Assembly (NCBI GenBank): GCA_963377175.1
Contig: CAUJNA010003247.1
Location: 224,001 to 288,000 of the forward strand
Reading direction: 5' to 3'
From: Effrenium voratum
Lineage: Eukaryota; Sar; Dinophyceae; Suessiales; Symbiodiniaceae
Length of the DNA stretch: 64,000 bases
Positions 35,972 through 48,364 of the stretch are shown in pieces; within the stretch, counting starts at the first letter, position 1, and the number at the start of each line of letters is the position of its first letter. Below the pieces are notes generated by a model, which saw nothing but the letters and a program-made list of their open reading frames with translations, ran no database searches and was not told the DNA's origin. The position numbers and the translations under genes were made by a program.

Positions 35972-36082
35972 CTCACTTGCCCAAAGGACCTGGAAATAAA
36001 AGGTCAACCTTTTGGGACCTTTACTAAAAATGGACCAAAATTGGAAAACCAAAGGTTAAAAGGTCGGCTTTGGGCGAGTGAG
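35972..36082. mobile_element. MITE-3 copy
   Basis: CTCACTTGCCCAAAG at the left and CTTTGGGCGAGTGAG at the right: a 15-bp inverted repeat with one mismatch. Interior has AAATTGGAAAACCAAAGG. Related interiors occur at 35380-35440, 41490-41545 and 58660-58750. A further left end starts at 63971 and is cut by the window end. Confidence 0.75.
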
Positions 36083-38303
36083 TATTCTGTCAAACAGCAG
36101 ATGCAGCAACCACAAGCGCACGTTGATCTGACTGGCCGAGAGCACGGGCAGCTGAGCATGACACCTGCCCATAATTACTATAGGAATGACAGCTTGGAAT
36201 GGAAGACCGTGACTGGCTCGGGAACGACCACGGGTTTTAAGCTTCCAAAGCTTCTGGCTGCCCCGCAACTTGGGGCAATGCGGTTCGGAGCGGAATAAAC
36301 CTGTGGGCAATGACTTCATTGGGTCAACGTATTCCTCCGGGTGCAACTATGTGAGTGATCACAACCTGGTGTTTAAGGGGCTCACCCAACCTCGTGGTAA
36401 AAACCAACTAGTTAAAAGTGGCGGACATGCGAACCCCAAATCCCCAACCACCTCGCTGGCCCAGTGACCTCCCCCATGACCCCCCCGCCTGCGCTTGCCC
36501 TGCTCCAATGGGCATAGATCCTGGGGTGAGCTGATTTAAAGGGAAGCCCGAAGACCTGCCCTGATTGATTCTGGAGGTATGGCCCGTTTTGGGGCACATG
36601 CCCGTGCCTTCCTGTGGAAGACCGGATTAATCCGAAGTTGACATCTTGACATCGCATTAAAATGTGCTGCTACAGGGAGGCTTTCGCGCACTCACCCACA
36701 CAAACAGACCATCACAAGGAGCACCCTAAAGCGAGCCAAGTTCCTATGGCTGAAGCCGCGAAATCAAATAGAAGGCGACTCGGTCGGGAGAATGTGGGCA
36801 AGGTTTCTGATCCAGGGCAATCGGAATTCAGAACCCCGAGTGGGAAGAGCAGCTACAATGCAACGCAAGGCTGTGCTGCTTCTTGGATCCCCTGATCCCC
36901 TCCTGCTGTGGCTTCTCCCATGAGTCGCGCGATTGTATCTCCTTGTTCCCAAGCATTTGGACGGAGGAAACCGGGCAGGAGGGGCACGAACCTTAGGTGG
37001 CTGGCTGCCTTCAGCCATGGATTTGGCTCGTGGTCAATCGATCCAGGCTCCACGAACAGCTCAGGAATTCCCTGAACGTTTGCAGAGCAAGACAACACAT
37101 GGCAATCCTGGAGGGCACGTCCATGCTAGGTTGCACTTTTCACTATGAGTTTAAGCAGGGGAGGGCCCCTGAACGGCTGCCGCTCTCGGAAATCGCAAAG
37201 AAACTAATATGCAGCCGTGTGACTCCTTCGCATGGGGATTCAGGCCCGAGCTTCCAATTGGTGCAGTTTGCTTGCGCTGCTGCTTCTGTCCTTGGCCAGC
37301 ATGCACCTGCCCTTCGACCACCCTCAATACTTGAACCCAGGGGTTGGTTCCAAAGTGGAGAACAGGTCAGCTGCATGGGGTGTGGGGTGCAAGTTCAATT
37401 TCCTCGAGTTCCTTGGGCTAGTTCAAACCTGGAGCCCAGTCTCAAGCCCGTCTTGCCCCATGCGAGCAGCGCACACCGCCTGAACTCAAACACGCCGCGT
37501 TGCTGGCGAAAGCAGCGCTTGGATGCTTGAACTGAAACATGGCAACACACTCGCACCACAGATTCAGGGACACTCCAAATCTTGGGCGCTGTAGATCCCC
37601 AGCAAAAACTTGAACCTTTTGCAAGGAAGTATGAGGGGAATCCAACGAGTTGAAGCCTAAAGATCCGACCCAATAGCAGCACAGACATTGCCCGATTGTT
37701 GTTGCTGGATTGTGGCTGCCCAGCTGCCGATCCGCAACGCCCCGCTTGGCAGTTCTCACTTTGAAATGGCCATGGGTCAAAACCCCGTACCCCCGGTGAA
37801 CATCGCAATTCCCACTAAAATAGACTAAAATTGTTGGTGCACCTACCCCAAAATGGTACCATTGGTTTTGACCCACAGCCAAATAGGACCCCAGTCTAAC
37901 CGGAGACGTGGACATTTGAGCTGTGAGCAGCGGTGCGCTCCTTGTTCCTTGTTCAGTGCCCTTGAAGAACATGGTTCCCACGAGTACAAAACTAGGGGGC
38001 CAACGATTTGTGGTACAAGGAAAGCATACCACCCAGAAGCACTGCAAACTCAGAGGAAAGTGAAACATAGCCCTGCATACGTGTGAGAAATCTCCTAAAG
38101 GTGCATTCCGGAAGAACTCCCTTGGCTGTCAAGGACACCTGACGGTGCGAGTCAAAAGCAGGGCGATAAGTCTCGAAAAGCTCATATGTGGGTATGGGTC
38201 AAAATTAAACCACCAGGGGACCGCAGGTTTTAGTCCTTCTTTTCATTTACCAGGGTTCCATTTGGGGCACCTATTTTTGACCCACAGCCATGTACCCCAT
38301 CAC

Positions 38304-38402
38304 GCGTTCGGGCGAGCACCAAGCACCAAGCACCAGGGCTGCAGCCAGGAGTCGCCGCAGAAGCAATGACAGCAGACACCGATCGTTATCTTTCTTCTGC
38401 AT
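38304..38402 (-). CDS. Possible first exon with signal-like N-terminus (weak)
   Basis: ATG at 38402 opens MQKKDNDRCLLSLLLRRLLA followed by AALVLGAWCSPER and a GT donor (CGC before GTGATG). A charged start and a Leu/Ala-rich core would suit a signal peptide. No following exon was found, and the flank has a simple CAAGCAC repeat, so this may be chance. Confidence 0.2.
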
Positions 38403-39728
38403 GCCTTGCGTGCGAACGCCGCTCGTTTTCTTTGGGGTGGGGGGCGGGCGGCCTGCGAGCATGCGAGGCCAACTGGGGCGCATCCGGGGCTAGGCAGCCG
38501 GACTCATGCGCCCCAGTGAAGCGAAACACATGATTGCCACACGCAACCTGGAAGGTCACACTCTTGGCCAACACCCCTGTACTGCTCACAAACAAACACG
38601 CACACACCTGATCACCTCTAGAACGAAAACCAACATCACTGCACACATGCGCCAGAAGGAGTATCCAAGCCCCCCGCCCCACAGAAAAAAATGCAAAAAA
38701 AAACAGGCAGTTTGTTGCGGTCGTTTTCTGCATCATGGAAAGCAGGGGCCATCAATCCAAGATGTCATCTTCACATCATCCAAATGACACGTTCAACGCT
38801 GATCTCCTTGAAACCTGGAGGACCCTTTGACACAAAAAAGTGCTCCAGACAGCTTTTGGCATTCGAGCGCTTTTTCTGCTCAAATCCAATTCGAGCACTT
38901 TTTGAGGTTGCCTAGATGCGTGGTGAAGTGCTCGAGAGAAAACGAACCCGCAACTCGAGGGCCATTTCCCGCTACTCGGGCGCAACTTTCCGCAACTCGG
39001 GCGGAATTCCAAGAAGTGCTCCGCCCCGCAATGATGTGCATTTGCATGTGTTTGCATTTACCGTTTCTCGCACTTATTTGCCGCGAAAGCTCGAGCACAC
39101 ATTTGTGTATCAATGGGTCCTGCAGGAACTGTTTCATTCCCTCAGCTGAAGGGGAACGAGCCGGGTATCCCCGCCCTTAAGTGGGAAAAGCAGGTGGCCC
39201 CCTTCCCCCAAAAAATTACACACCCAGTGCAAATGCACTCAGGGACTGTGGTCACTTGAAGTATTTGCAGCCAAGACCCCTAAAACAACCTGAATTCCCA
39301 AAAGAAGGTGGTTGCAAAATCGACCCGGTGTGTGTCCATCATTCGGGGATGAAGGAATTAAAGAAACCCAACCTTCGGTGCTGTAGGTCCCCCAGCAAAA
39401 CAAATAAGCTCAGGTGATATTCCCAACAGCGCAGCCCTCGCAGAACCTCGTGGAACCGTGGTGGAACCCTGGTGCAACCCTCGTGAACCTTACCTCAGGG
39501 CTGCCCCAGACCACCCCGGAGCCTATCTGGGCTGAGACCCCAAAGCTTTCAGCTGTTGGGGAAAAAACACTTTTTGCTGGTTAAAAGGAAATATGAGGGG
39601 AATCCAAAAAATATTAAGATCCAACCCAATACGGTAAAAACAACAAAACAATGTGTGTCCATCGTGAAGGGGTTCAGGAAACCCGACATCCGTCTGGCAC
39701 TGCGCTCGGCTTTTGGATGGCCTTCCAC

Positions 39729-39772
39729 CTCCCATGTGATGTCGCGGGAGATCTCGCGCAGCTTCTCGTCGC
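39729..39772 (-). CDS. Exon: DEKLREISRDITWE
   Basis: Acceptor GGGCGTCAG, donor TGGGAG before GTGGAA. Fourteen codons, DEKLREISRDITWE, phase 1 in and 0 out, continuing the exon at 40837-40933. No following exon was found before gene A. Confidence 0.55.
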
Positions 39773-39914
39773 CTGACGCCCGGCCGGCGTCAAACGAACA
39801 GTGCCCCCACAGCCGGGGTAATGTTGACATTGGAAGGGGAGCAAAAAAAATGGGAGTTAAGTGGATTTGGATTTCAACCACTCAACCACAATAAGCAAAA
39901 ATGTATGAGTCACA

Positions 39915-40020
39915 AGCAAAACCGGTATTAAAATGGTCGATCCCCAGAACCATGTAAAGAATCAAGAAGGCGGTCGCAACTATTTCTGGCTGGGACTGCC
40001 CCTTACTAACCTTCATCTGC
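39915..40020 (+). repeat. Dispersed repeat, copy 1
   Basis: ATTAAAATGGTCGATCCCCA to GACTGCCCCTTACTAACCTT; second copy at 56000-56165 with a 60-bp internal duplication. Directly preceded by a tRNA-like piece. Confidence 0.75.
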
Positions 40021-40836
40021 CCAGGTTTTGATTGTGGCTCAACTCTCCCTCATTCAACCCGAATTCATGCGTGCTCCTCAACCCGCCCTGCTTGGTGGGT
40101 TGACGTGGAAAAACGAAAACCACCACCTCACAAACCATTCGGAGATTTCATGAACCTAGGCAAGCTGAGGAGCATCCCCCGGAAATCAAGATGGCTACCA
40201 ATCTCGACAAGACAACACCCTCCAAATGACATACATCCCCACCCAGCAATGTCCAGCAGAAGGTCCCCCACTCGGAAATCTTTTCCCAAAGGAGAAATGA
40301 CACAAGAAATCGAAGCAAGAGGGGGGCGTGACAGCCGCAGCCCCTATACATATATTTAACCTTCCCTTCCTCGGACCCGAAGTTGTTGCATGCTGAGCAA
40401 CGCTGCGCATCAAAGTTGAAACGCGCAAAGATTCCTATGGCGCATTCTCGAGAATTAACGCGCTTCTTCAAGATCGACAATTCACGCGCTCCTGGTCACC
40501 ACCCCCAACTGGGGAAAAATATGGCCCCCCTCCCTGGGTTTGCCCACACAAGCAAAATGTACAGGAAGAAGACCAGGGTACCCATCCCCCTGCGCCATAC
40601 GGTTGTCTTAGGGGAATCATTGCTGGGCTGCACTCAGATTCCCCGCTAAAAATTTAACTTTTAGTGGGTTAAATGAAAACTACCCCTAAACACTAAAAGG
40701 CTAAAAGGCTAAGATTAACGATTCATGATGGATGGGAGTTTGGATGAAAAAATCAATGATTTAGAAAACTACCACTAAGCACTAAGGATCATCGATTATA
40801 ACTGGGAGCCACCAAGATTAATGATCGATCCACTGC

Positions 40837-40933
40837 CTGCGCGTGCCACCACTTCCTGCAAGGTCCGCTTGACCAGATCCGCGGCCAGGGCATCCGGGTA
40901 GCGGTAGATGGCGCGGCACATTCGCAGCAAGAC
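40837..40933 (-). CDS. Exon: VLLRMCRAIYRYPDALAADL (gene C continuation or separate gene)
   Basis: Acceptor GTGGAAAG, phase 0. Encodes VLLRMCRAIYRYPDALAADL and VKRTLQEVVARA. Exit GCAG before GCAGTG (GC donor, phase 1) joins to GDEKLREISRDITWE of the exon at 39772 with CAGGC at both junctions. The GA-donor reading of the previous exon would place it after FVFRE, giving an uninterrupted helical protein. Confidence 0.6.
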
Positions 40934-40999
40934 CTTTCCACTCGCGTTGGCTCGGCTCCAAACCCCAGAGCTGTAAGTGCTGAATTACGGGATCTCCAA

Positions 41000-43873
41000 G
41001 TAACGAATCTTTCCCATGGTGAGCTCGTTATGCCCCCGAATCTGTGAGCTCGCTATATAAATAGGCAGTTTGGTGTAAATGTGGAGTCTTTCTCCGAGAG
41101 GAACCCGAAATCAAAAGTCGACTTTTATGACCATGACTAAAACATCCACATTTGAACATCAAAACGTCAGGCACGAATCGATTCGGACTTCTGTGCACGT
41201 CAAAACCGCGCAGCGCAGCCTTTTGGCCAGTTCCTCTTAAAGGCAGCGAACCTCCAGGACTTGGACTTGTTCGAAAAGAACCCCGGGAGCCACATGCCTG
41301 TTGAATCTGTCATTCGACTGTCTGAAAGACAATCTGGCTAAGCCGTCCAAGTTCTAGGTCACTTGCACAAGGCTGGGCACACTTTCTCCATCACTTGAGT
41401 GCCTGGCCTGAAAAAAGTCCAAGCTTGTAATTAACCACTTAAGCTGGCTTTCCAACAAGTATAAAGTCCAGGAACTCAGGGAGTGAGAAAATGGACGAAA
41501 ATTGGAAAACGAAAAGGTGAAAAGGTCGATTCGATTTGGACAACTGAAGGATTTGAGTGCCACTGAACAGGTGACTTAACACATCGAGTCCCCCATGCTC
41601 TTCATGCAACGGCACGCAAAAAAAAACCCCGCTTTGAAATTGAAACGGCCAAGGTGGCCAGCTGATTTGTGTGAGCTGGATAGAGGCAAAGTCGTCCTAC
41701 GGCCCTAGCCAAACAAACAAAGAAACAAACAATGAAACAAACAAACAAACAAACAAACAAGCAAACAAACAAGCAAACAAACAAGCAAACAAGCAAACAA
41801 GCAAGCACACAATCACATAGGCGGTTCATTGGACAAAGTTCGAATGCATGGAGCTTGAAAGAACACCAGAAGGAACGCCATGCGTGCGGCCAAACCCTCC
41901 CCTTCCTTGGCCACCCCCATGTGCCATGTGCCCAGGGCGGCCAAACAGCACCAGAATTCCCGCGGTTAGTTTGACAGGGTGACTAAATCCCAGGGGCTGT
42001 CTCCGGGAAATGGGACGCAAGTCGGTCTGAATCTGCAGAATCCCAGCTCGAAGCAGCATGCTTCACCTTGAAACTTTCGCGACCATACGTGTCCTGTTTG
42101 GAAAATAGATGGCCCCTGATGATTAAACCACCAGGTAAACCAGGAATCGCCCTCTACCTATTAAATCAAACCAACCAAACAGGACAATCAAACCAACCTA
42201 ACCAACCAACTAACCAGCCAACTAACCAACCAGGGCCCCCTATGTTCACGACTTGCGGCGCAATTGGCAGTTGCCTACCCTCAGCATCCAGCCTATGCCA
42301 ATGCCGAGCGGCAGTCTTGCACGCGTCAGGGCTCAACTTGCAGCAGCCTCCCACGCCAGGGGCCAAAACAAATCCAAAGCCTTCAAGGCACTGGCCGAAG
42401 CACACCTATGGCAAACAAATCCACATATTCGAGTATGGGTCGCAGAGTCTCTTGGATGCCACTGCATATTTCAAGTTCCAAAGGTAGGCCCCTTCAGCCT
42501 TCAACCTGGCCCACGTGCCCATGTGGGTGAAGCCTCCACCCAAATGTCTGACATGTTTTATCACATTCCCTTCACCAAACTTTCTGGACCTGGGAGGGCT
42601 TGTCCTAGCGCGTGGTTCCCTTGATGAGGCGATGCTGTTCTGACCGTATGCCATTGGTGGCTGCCCGCTCTTTCTACGACAAACTGGCAGGCTGCTAGCT
42701 AGGCAAACCACTCTCAACACAAGGCACGCAAACATTGACCCTTCTTGCCACTCCATGAGCTCTGCCTCAATCAGCTTAAAGCAGCGCCCCAATACAAGTG
42801 ATGCAAGTGTCCCTGTGGATGGACGAAATTCTGCACCACCTAAGAAACCCTGGAATGATGATTCCTCTGTAAATGACAACAAACAATGGTTCCCGCGGTT
42901 TCAAGAGGTGCAGGATTCCGTCCATCCACAGTACGTCATGCCTGCATTTTCTGAAACCTTTTACATGGATCGGCCCAGGCCCCTAGGTAGGCGAGGCTCC
43001 TAAATGACCTTTCGCCAGGACACCATGCTGTGGCACGATGTGTATGCGGCCAGCCCCCTGGCTCAAAAGTCATGCCTAGTAAAAACATCTCTTGAAGTCA
43101 CCTGAAGTTTGAAGTCGAGCTGATGCGCGTGACAATGTGGGAAGTTAGGGATGGACAACGACCGACAGTGAGAAGCCAAGCAACTTTCTGCCACCAGCGC
43201 ATGTGCCAGGATAGCGGTCAGTCGCACCTGGTTGAAAGGTACTACCGTAGCGCACTCAACGCGTGTCAGGCACCTAGGCATGTACTATCATGTACATCTT
43301 TATGGCTGCACGACCCTGGGCACGGTCAATCCAACTGCAAGTGAGCTGCATCCTACATTGGATCAAACAGCGAAGACTGGCGACATTTGAGCACTGTCAG
43401 CCAAGCTGCATTTTCTGCTTTGTGAAGGTCCTGCAAAGCATATGAAAGAATGACAGCTGTCACTGCATGCAAACAATAAGATGCACATGATGGCCCGCCA
43501 GCCAACCCATCCGTCTGGCTTGTGCTGTGCAGGTTGTGGGTTCCCTCAGTTTTTGCAAGGCAGCAAGACACCACAACACGTTTTCGAGATTGAGTCACGC
43601 ATTGGAATGAACATGAGGCTCCTGTTGACAGGATTGCAAGTAACAACTCGAGCTGTTGCTTCAAATGGAAAGTCGGATAACCTGATCGAAATGGCACCTG
43701 GGCTAAGCTTGGTTGACTTTGGAAGGGGAGCAAAAATATAAATTCTAGCAGTTAAGTGAGGATTTCAATCACTAAACCACAATAACCAAAATGTAAAGTG
43801 TTTCCCAACAATAACCATGTAAGCGGCTTTGCGCGAGGCCAAAGTCTTGACAATCCATGTGCCAAGGGCCGAC
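41000..43873. other. Unexplained stretch after the gene C stop
   Basis: From 41.9 to 43.75 kb base use is even and homopolymers are rare. Several open frames of 70-160 codons exist on both strands (plus 42253-42624, 42755-43003, 43481-43741; minus 42406-42882, 43353-43733), with no domain I recognise. It may be the remains of a large element. Simple AAAC repeats lie at 41706-41812 and AACC repeats at 42165-42235. Confidence 0.35.
41430..41488. mobile_element. MITE-2 right-end fragment
   Basis: AAAGTCCAGGAACTCAGGGA then GTGAG, the family's right end, with little of the left part preserved. Confidence 0.55.
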
Positions 43874-43974
43874 TCAGTCAGCTCCCCGCTCCTCGCGAAA
43901 GACGAAGCCCAGGCCCTGTGGAAGTGCTTTGCACTGGGAGCTCTCCCGCAGCACCTTTGCCACCTCGCCAGAAA
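43874..43974 (-). CDS. Gene C last recognised exon, with stop
   Basis: Acceptor CATTTTACCAG, phase 1. Encodes SGEVAKVLRESSQCKALPQG followed by LGFVFREERGAD and TGA. An alternative GA donor lies in CGCGAG/GAGCGG at about 43886, the same AGGAGC context used at three other junctions; if used, the stop is intronic and the gene continues downstream. Confidence 0.6.
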
Positions 43975-46900
43975 CTGGTAAAATGCCTCACCGGTGGTTG
44001 GTAGAGCGGCTTGTTGGAGCATTGAAGCACTGAATGACCCCGACTTAAACCATCCAACTGCTGGCTTCTTTGAAGGGAATCAGGTTCATTCCCTCATTCC
44101 TGAAGCACCAACAAGAAAACGGCGCCCCCTGCATACATCACCTCCTTTAATGCCACCACAAACGGGAATGTGTGGGGAGGATCTACGCAAGGGGTGCGGG
44201 AACGAACGCGAGCCATGGAACCTCGTCTTCAATACAGCTGATGGTTACAGGCGCCTCGCAATTTCAAACTGCACTCCCCAATCCTTGCTCAGCTTGCAGC
44301 ATTGGCGAATCACCCGCTAAGGATGCCGCCGGCGCAAGGTCTTCCAGCTTCGAGTAGTCAAAGTGCAAATAATGTGTTCTCTGCGACTCCCTGGCGAATT
44401 CCATGCCACCAGCCAGCAAGTAGTTGCCACTTACTGAATGGATTTGCCCACCAAATGCCTTCCTTGAAATGATGCTGCGCTGCCAAAACGCTTCAAGCCA
44501 CGAAGCGCTATGAGTTCTCACTTGCACATGTTTCACCATATGACCATATGTTTCAGCAACTCTGGCAATTGCATGCCTGGCCTCAATGCTCTTTGGATGT
44601 TCTGCAGCAAGCCTGTCTCAGGATGCCAATATCCACATCCTGCCCTTGTGCAGTTGTTCTGGTTGACCTGAACATCTGTCGCGAGGCCTTCAGGAGAGAG
44701 TAATTGCAGTCTTTCTCACGAAAGTGATGGAACCACAAAGGGAAGCAAACTGCGACCCCTGACTCCCACTGCCCAATGCAATCGCACTTCTTCTGGAGGT
44801 GGGCACCATGCAGTCCATAGCAAACAGCTCCTGCACTGATTCGCCTGAAACGACTTCTTGCGAAAGCCCAAAAAAAGCCAACGAAAAGAACCACCCCGGA
44901 TTTTTCCATGGGAAGACTTGTGGCCCAGCGACGGACTTGCTGCAGAGGTCTACCATGTCGATCCACCCTTGCAGCCCGAGGCCATCAAAGGTTTGCTGCC
45001 TTCCTTGGTGCTCAGCGAGGCCGGCAATCAGTCAGCATCGAAACAGCTTGGAAAGCCACCCATGGCCAGTCATGGGGACTGCGTTTGCGCAAATCCACGA
45101 GACGTGTTCCATTTGAAGCAGCTCCTGTGCCCATTGCCCAGACAAGCAAACAAACAAACAACCAAACAAACGTAGAGGGTGAAACGCCCATGTCTAGACT
45201 TTTGAAAAAGCGAGCTTGTCAATGGACCCACGCTCTCTGGTCTTGACTTAAATCAGACGGTTCAGTATTGCACTCACCCAGGGTGATTGATTGAGTCCTA
45301 CTGTAGATGTAAGAAGTTCAAAATGGAGGATTGGCTTTTTGCCAGTCCCAAAACCCTGCAAAGGCATATCATGCATACTCCAAGGGAAGGGTTCAGGGCT
45401 GTCCTTGAACAGCCCCAGTTTATGTTTTCCCGAGTTGATGTTATCAACTGCTGATGTGCCAATTCCAAATGCTAACTCTATGTTCCGGATCCCTATGCTT
45501 CCTCGACTATTTTTTAAATAGGGGTTGTTCAACCCCTATTTTTTGCATTGACAACCCCTATTTTTTGACATTGGCCTTTGGGGTCCATTTAGACGGAGCC
45601 TTCATTCTAGCAAATTCTAGAATTGTCCTCTGCAATTTGCGCAGGTGGCACGAACAACAAGCAACTTTGTGTTTGTTTTTTCCGCTCCAATTTTCACACA
45701 GCTCCAAAAACGACGTGAGCGTAGACAAACCGTAGACAAAGCGTAGAAAAACCGTAGAAAACACATTTTTTTGGCGTAAAACCACTATTTTGTGGCGTAG
45801 AACCACTATTTGTTGGCGTAGAACGGGCAAATTCTGCAGGGGACCCAGAAGATCAACATTCTCATCCTGGAATGGTTGCTGTGATGGGTAAATATTTTTG
45901 CTGTCCTGGTTTGTTTGGTTTGGCTAAGAAAGGGGCAAAAGAAGGACAGAAACGGTCAGAAGAGGATTCACCCTCACGCGCTACATGGCCATGTTAAGAA
46001 ACCAAGCAAAATAGAAGCAACTAGCCTTGTGCATATGAAAATACATATTCGGCTTTGGGATCCTATGAGGCGGCCTTAGCGTCAAGTCTTTCCCAGTCCC
46101 TGTTCCAGTCCAAAACGGAGGCTGCCGCTCGTCATCCAAAAAATAGTCTTTGTCAAAAAACCGGGGTTGTCACAACGACTATTTTTTAAATAGGCTTTGG
46201 AAGCATAGGGGGATGCTGAAAGGGTTGAAGTTGGTCTGCGCGGCAAACCTTCCGACCAGGGTTTCCGGGACAAAGCCAAACAAAATCTGCTGAAGAGGGG
46301 CCCTCCTTTTGATGGTGGCTTCTTTGCTCATCCGCACGAGGCAGGCCTGAACAGTGCCACATGTTTTTTGCTCACGCCGGGCGGAGGAGGAAAAAAAAGA
46401 AGAAGAAAACAACTGAGGCGGGCACCTCCAGTCTCTGTGGCCAGCAGTTGCCTGATGTTGTAGGTCTTCTGCACGCGCGGGTGGTCCAAGGGGCCTAGGC
46501 CAAAAGCAAAGAAAAATGGAAAGCCGACTTTGAGACCGACTCGGTGCCTACCAAAGCCCTGTAACCACCAAGGAGTCTGGTGGTTGGAATACGTTGGAAA
46601 CCCCAGACATCCACGCCGGAACGCAAGCACTGAGCGCTCGTTGCTCTGTTCACTTTGGGTGCTTTCGTCCTCTTGGTGAAGCATCCCGCCAGGAAAGCCT
46701 CCCCTTTGCTGAATCATACCATGCACAACCGCTAGAGAATCTTTCTTGCGCTGGGCGAAGTGCGAACTGCAAAAGTACAACTCCGAGCAAATTGGAATCA
46801 AGGGGGCCCCAGGAAAGGGTGGACTTTAACTATTGGCAGACGACCAATGGAGTAGCAGGGCTTGCCAAGCACAACTATAGCAACTTCATTGGCACACATC

Positions 46901-48333
46901 TGGAGACTTCCTAGGACACGGGTGGGTCACAATTGGGGGAAGGGGGGGGGTCAACATGTGCTAAGAGATCCTTACTCACTAGAAAAGTTCACTCACTAAT
47001 TGTACTTTACCTGGGGTATTTTGTAGATCAGCTGGCATTTGAGCATACCCTCATTTCCACATTGGTTGTGCTCCGGACATCGGGTTGTTGCCCCAAGTCG
47101 TCCTGGAGCCCCCGCAGTAGCAGTTGTAGTCAAACGGCTGTGGCTGGACACATGGAACGCAACAAATTGCATTGGTTCCGGTCTATTTTAGTGGGGGAAC
47201 CCTCCCAAAAAGGGGGAAAAGGGCACTACTGGAAAACCTAGGTACTGATGGTCATGTTCTCAACTCCCGAACATGCACCTGGCCTTTTGGCACTCTGCCA
47301 AGTTCGGCCCTGAAGGCAAGCGCTCGCAACTGTCCAAGCAAAACCCGCGGAATCAACAAGAGAGAGCCACAAACGGAGCCAAAAACAAACCACTCCCCCG
47401 GGAACACCATGTCAGAAAGCAAGGTGTAAATGAGAATATGCCCACATACCGGCCGATTGACAAACTCACCCCGGTAAGGGTGTCGGCACGTCAGACATCA
47501 GAGGCATCCAGGCATAGGTGGCCTTTCGAAAAAAATAGATGGCCCTGGAACATGGAGGAAGTTCCATCCAATCCAGTGCCATCTATGTTTAAACAAACTA
47601 ACCTGGGCTGCCCTCAGATCCCCCGCTAACAGTTTGACATTTGGCGGGTTAAATGGAAACTACCACTCAACACCAAAAGGCTAAAAGCTAAGCAACCGGA
47701 TGGCTGGAAGCCACCAAGGAACCTCTAACTAACCTAAGAAGGACACCTATTGTAGGCAACTGGTTCCCAAGACTCAGACAGGACTTTGGATGTCGCCAAC
47801 CGAAGGACCCAGATGCATCCACGCCGCATTTCTGATTCTTCTGCGCCTGGCAGTTCTTGGACTCCACGTGCTTGGGGCAAATGAGCCTCAATTCCTCGAG
47901 CTCCTGGCGCGCCCCTGGAGCAACGGACCAGGGGTTAGCGGCCATGGTTTGGGGTACCTTTTAAGGTTTGATGTTCTTCGGTTCGGCTCATTTTTAGAAG
48001 GTGGCTGCAGAAAGAAACCCCAAAAAAAAACGATGAATCTTTGCTACCATACCAAGGGTCGGACAGATACCCTACTGCGAATGGTCTCGAAATCCATTTC
48101 GCACCCAAAAAACATAAAAACATAGTTGTTGTTTGTGTTTGGGGAGTTATTATCGCAGGGTTTTTGAACTGTGGACAGAACAGTCCCACGTCACCCCATT
48201 TGGCCTCAAAAGGTACTGGATCCAACCACCAACTACGGGTAACCCCTCACCCTCCTTTTACCTGAAAACGTTGCTTTGGGATTGCCGCATTTTATCATGT
48301 ACTTCGAAACCCGCCGAGAACCGACAGTTGTTG

Positions 48334-48364
<31 letters not shown>

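Larger units (their letters stand above)
32383..39728. other. Region between gene A and gene C: repeats and degraded sequence
   Basis: No gene could be supported. It contains MITE-1 (35449-35563), MITE-3 (35972-36082), a CA tract (34165-34195) and several open frames of 60-140 codons on both strands with no recognisable domain. The stretch 36.7-37.5 kb has few homopolymers and evenly mixed bases, like old coding DNA, but I cannot choose a strand or frame. Confidence 0.35.

Noticed and set aside
44000..44060. tRNA-like GGTTGGTAGAGCGGCTTGTTG
   Set aside because: A-box-like only; no B-box or stem pairing follows.
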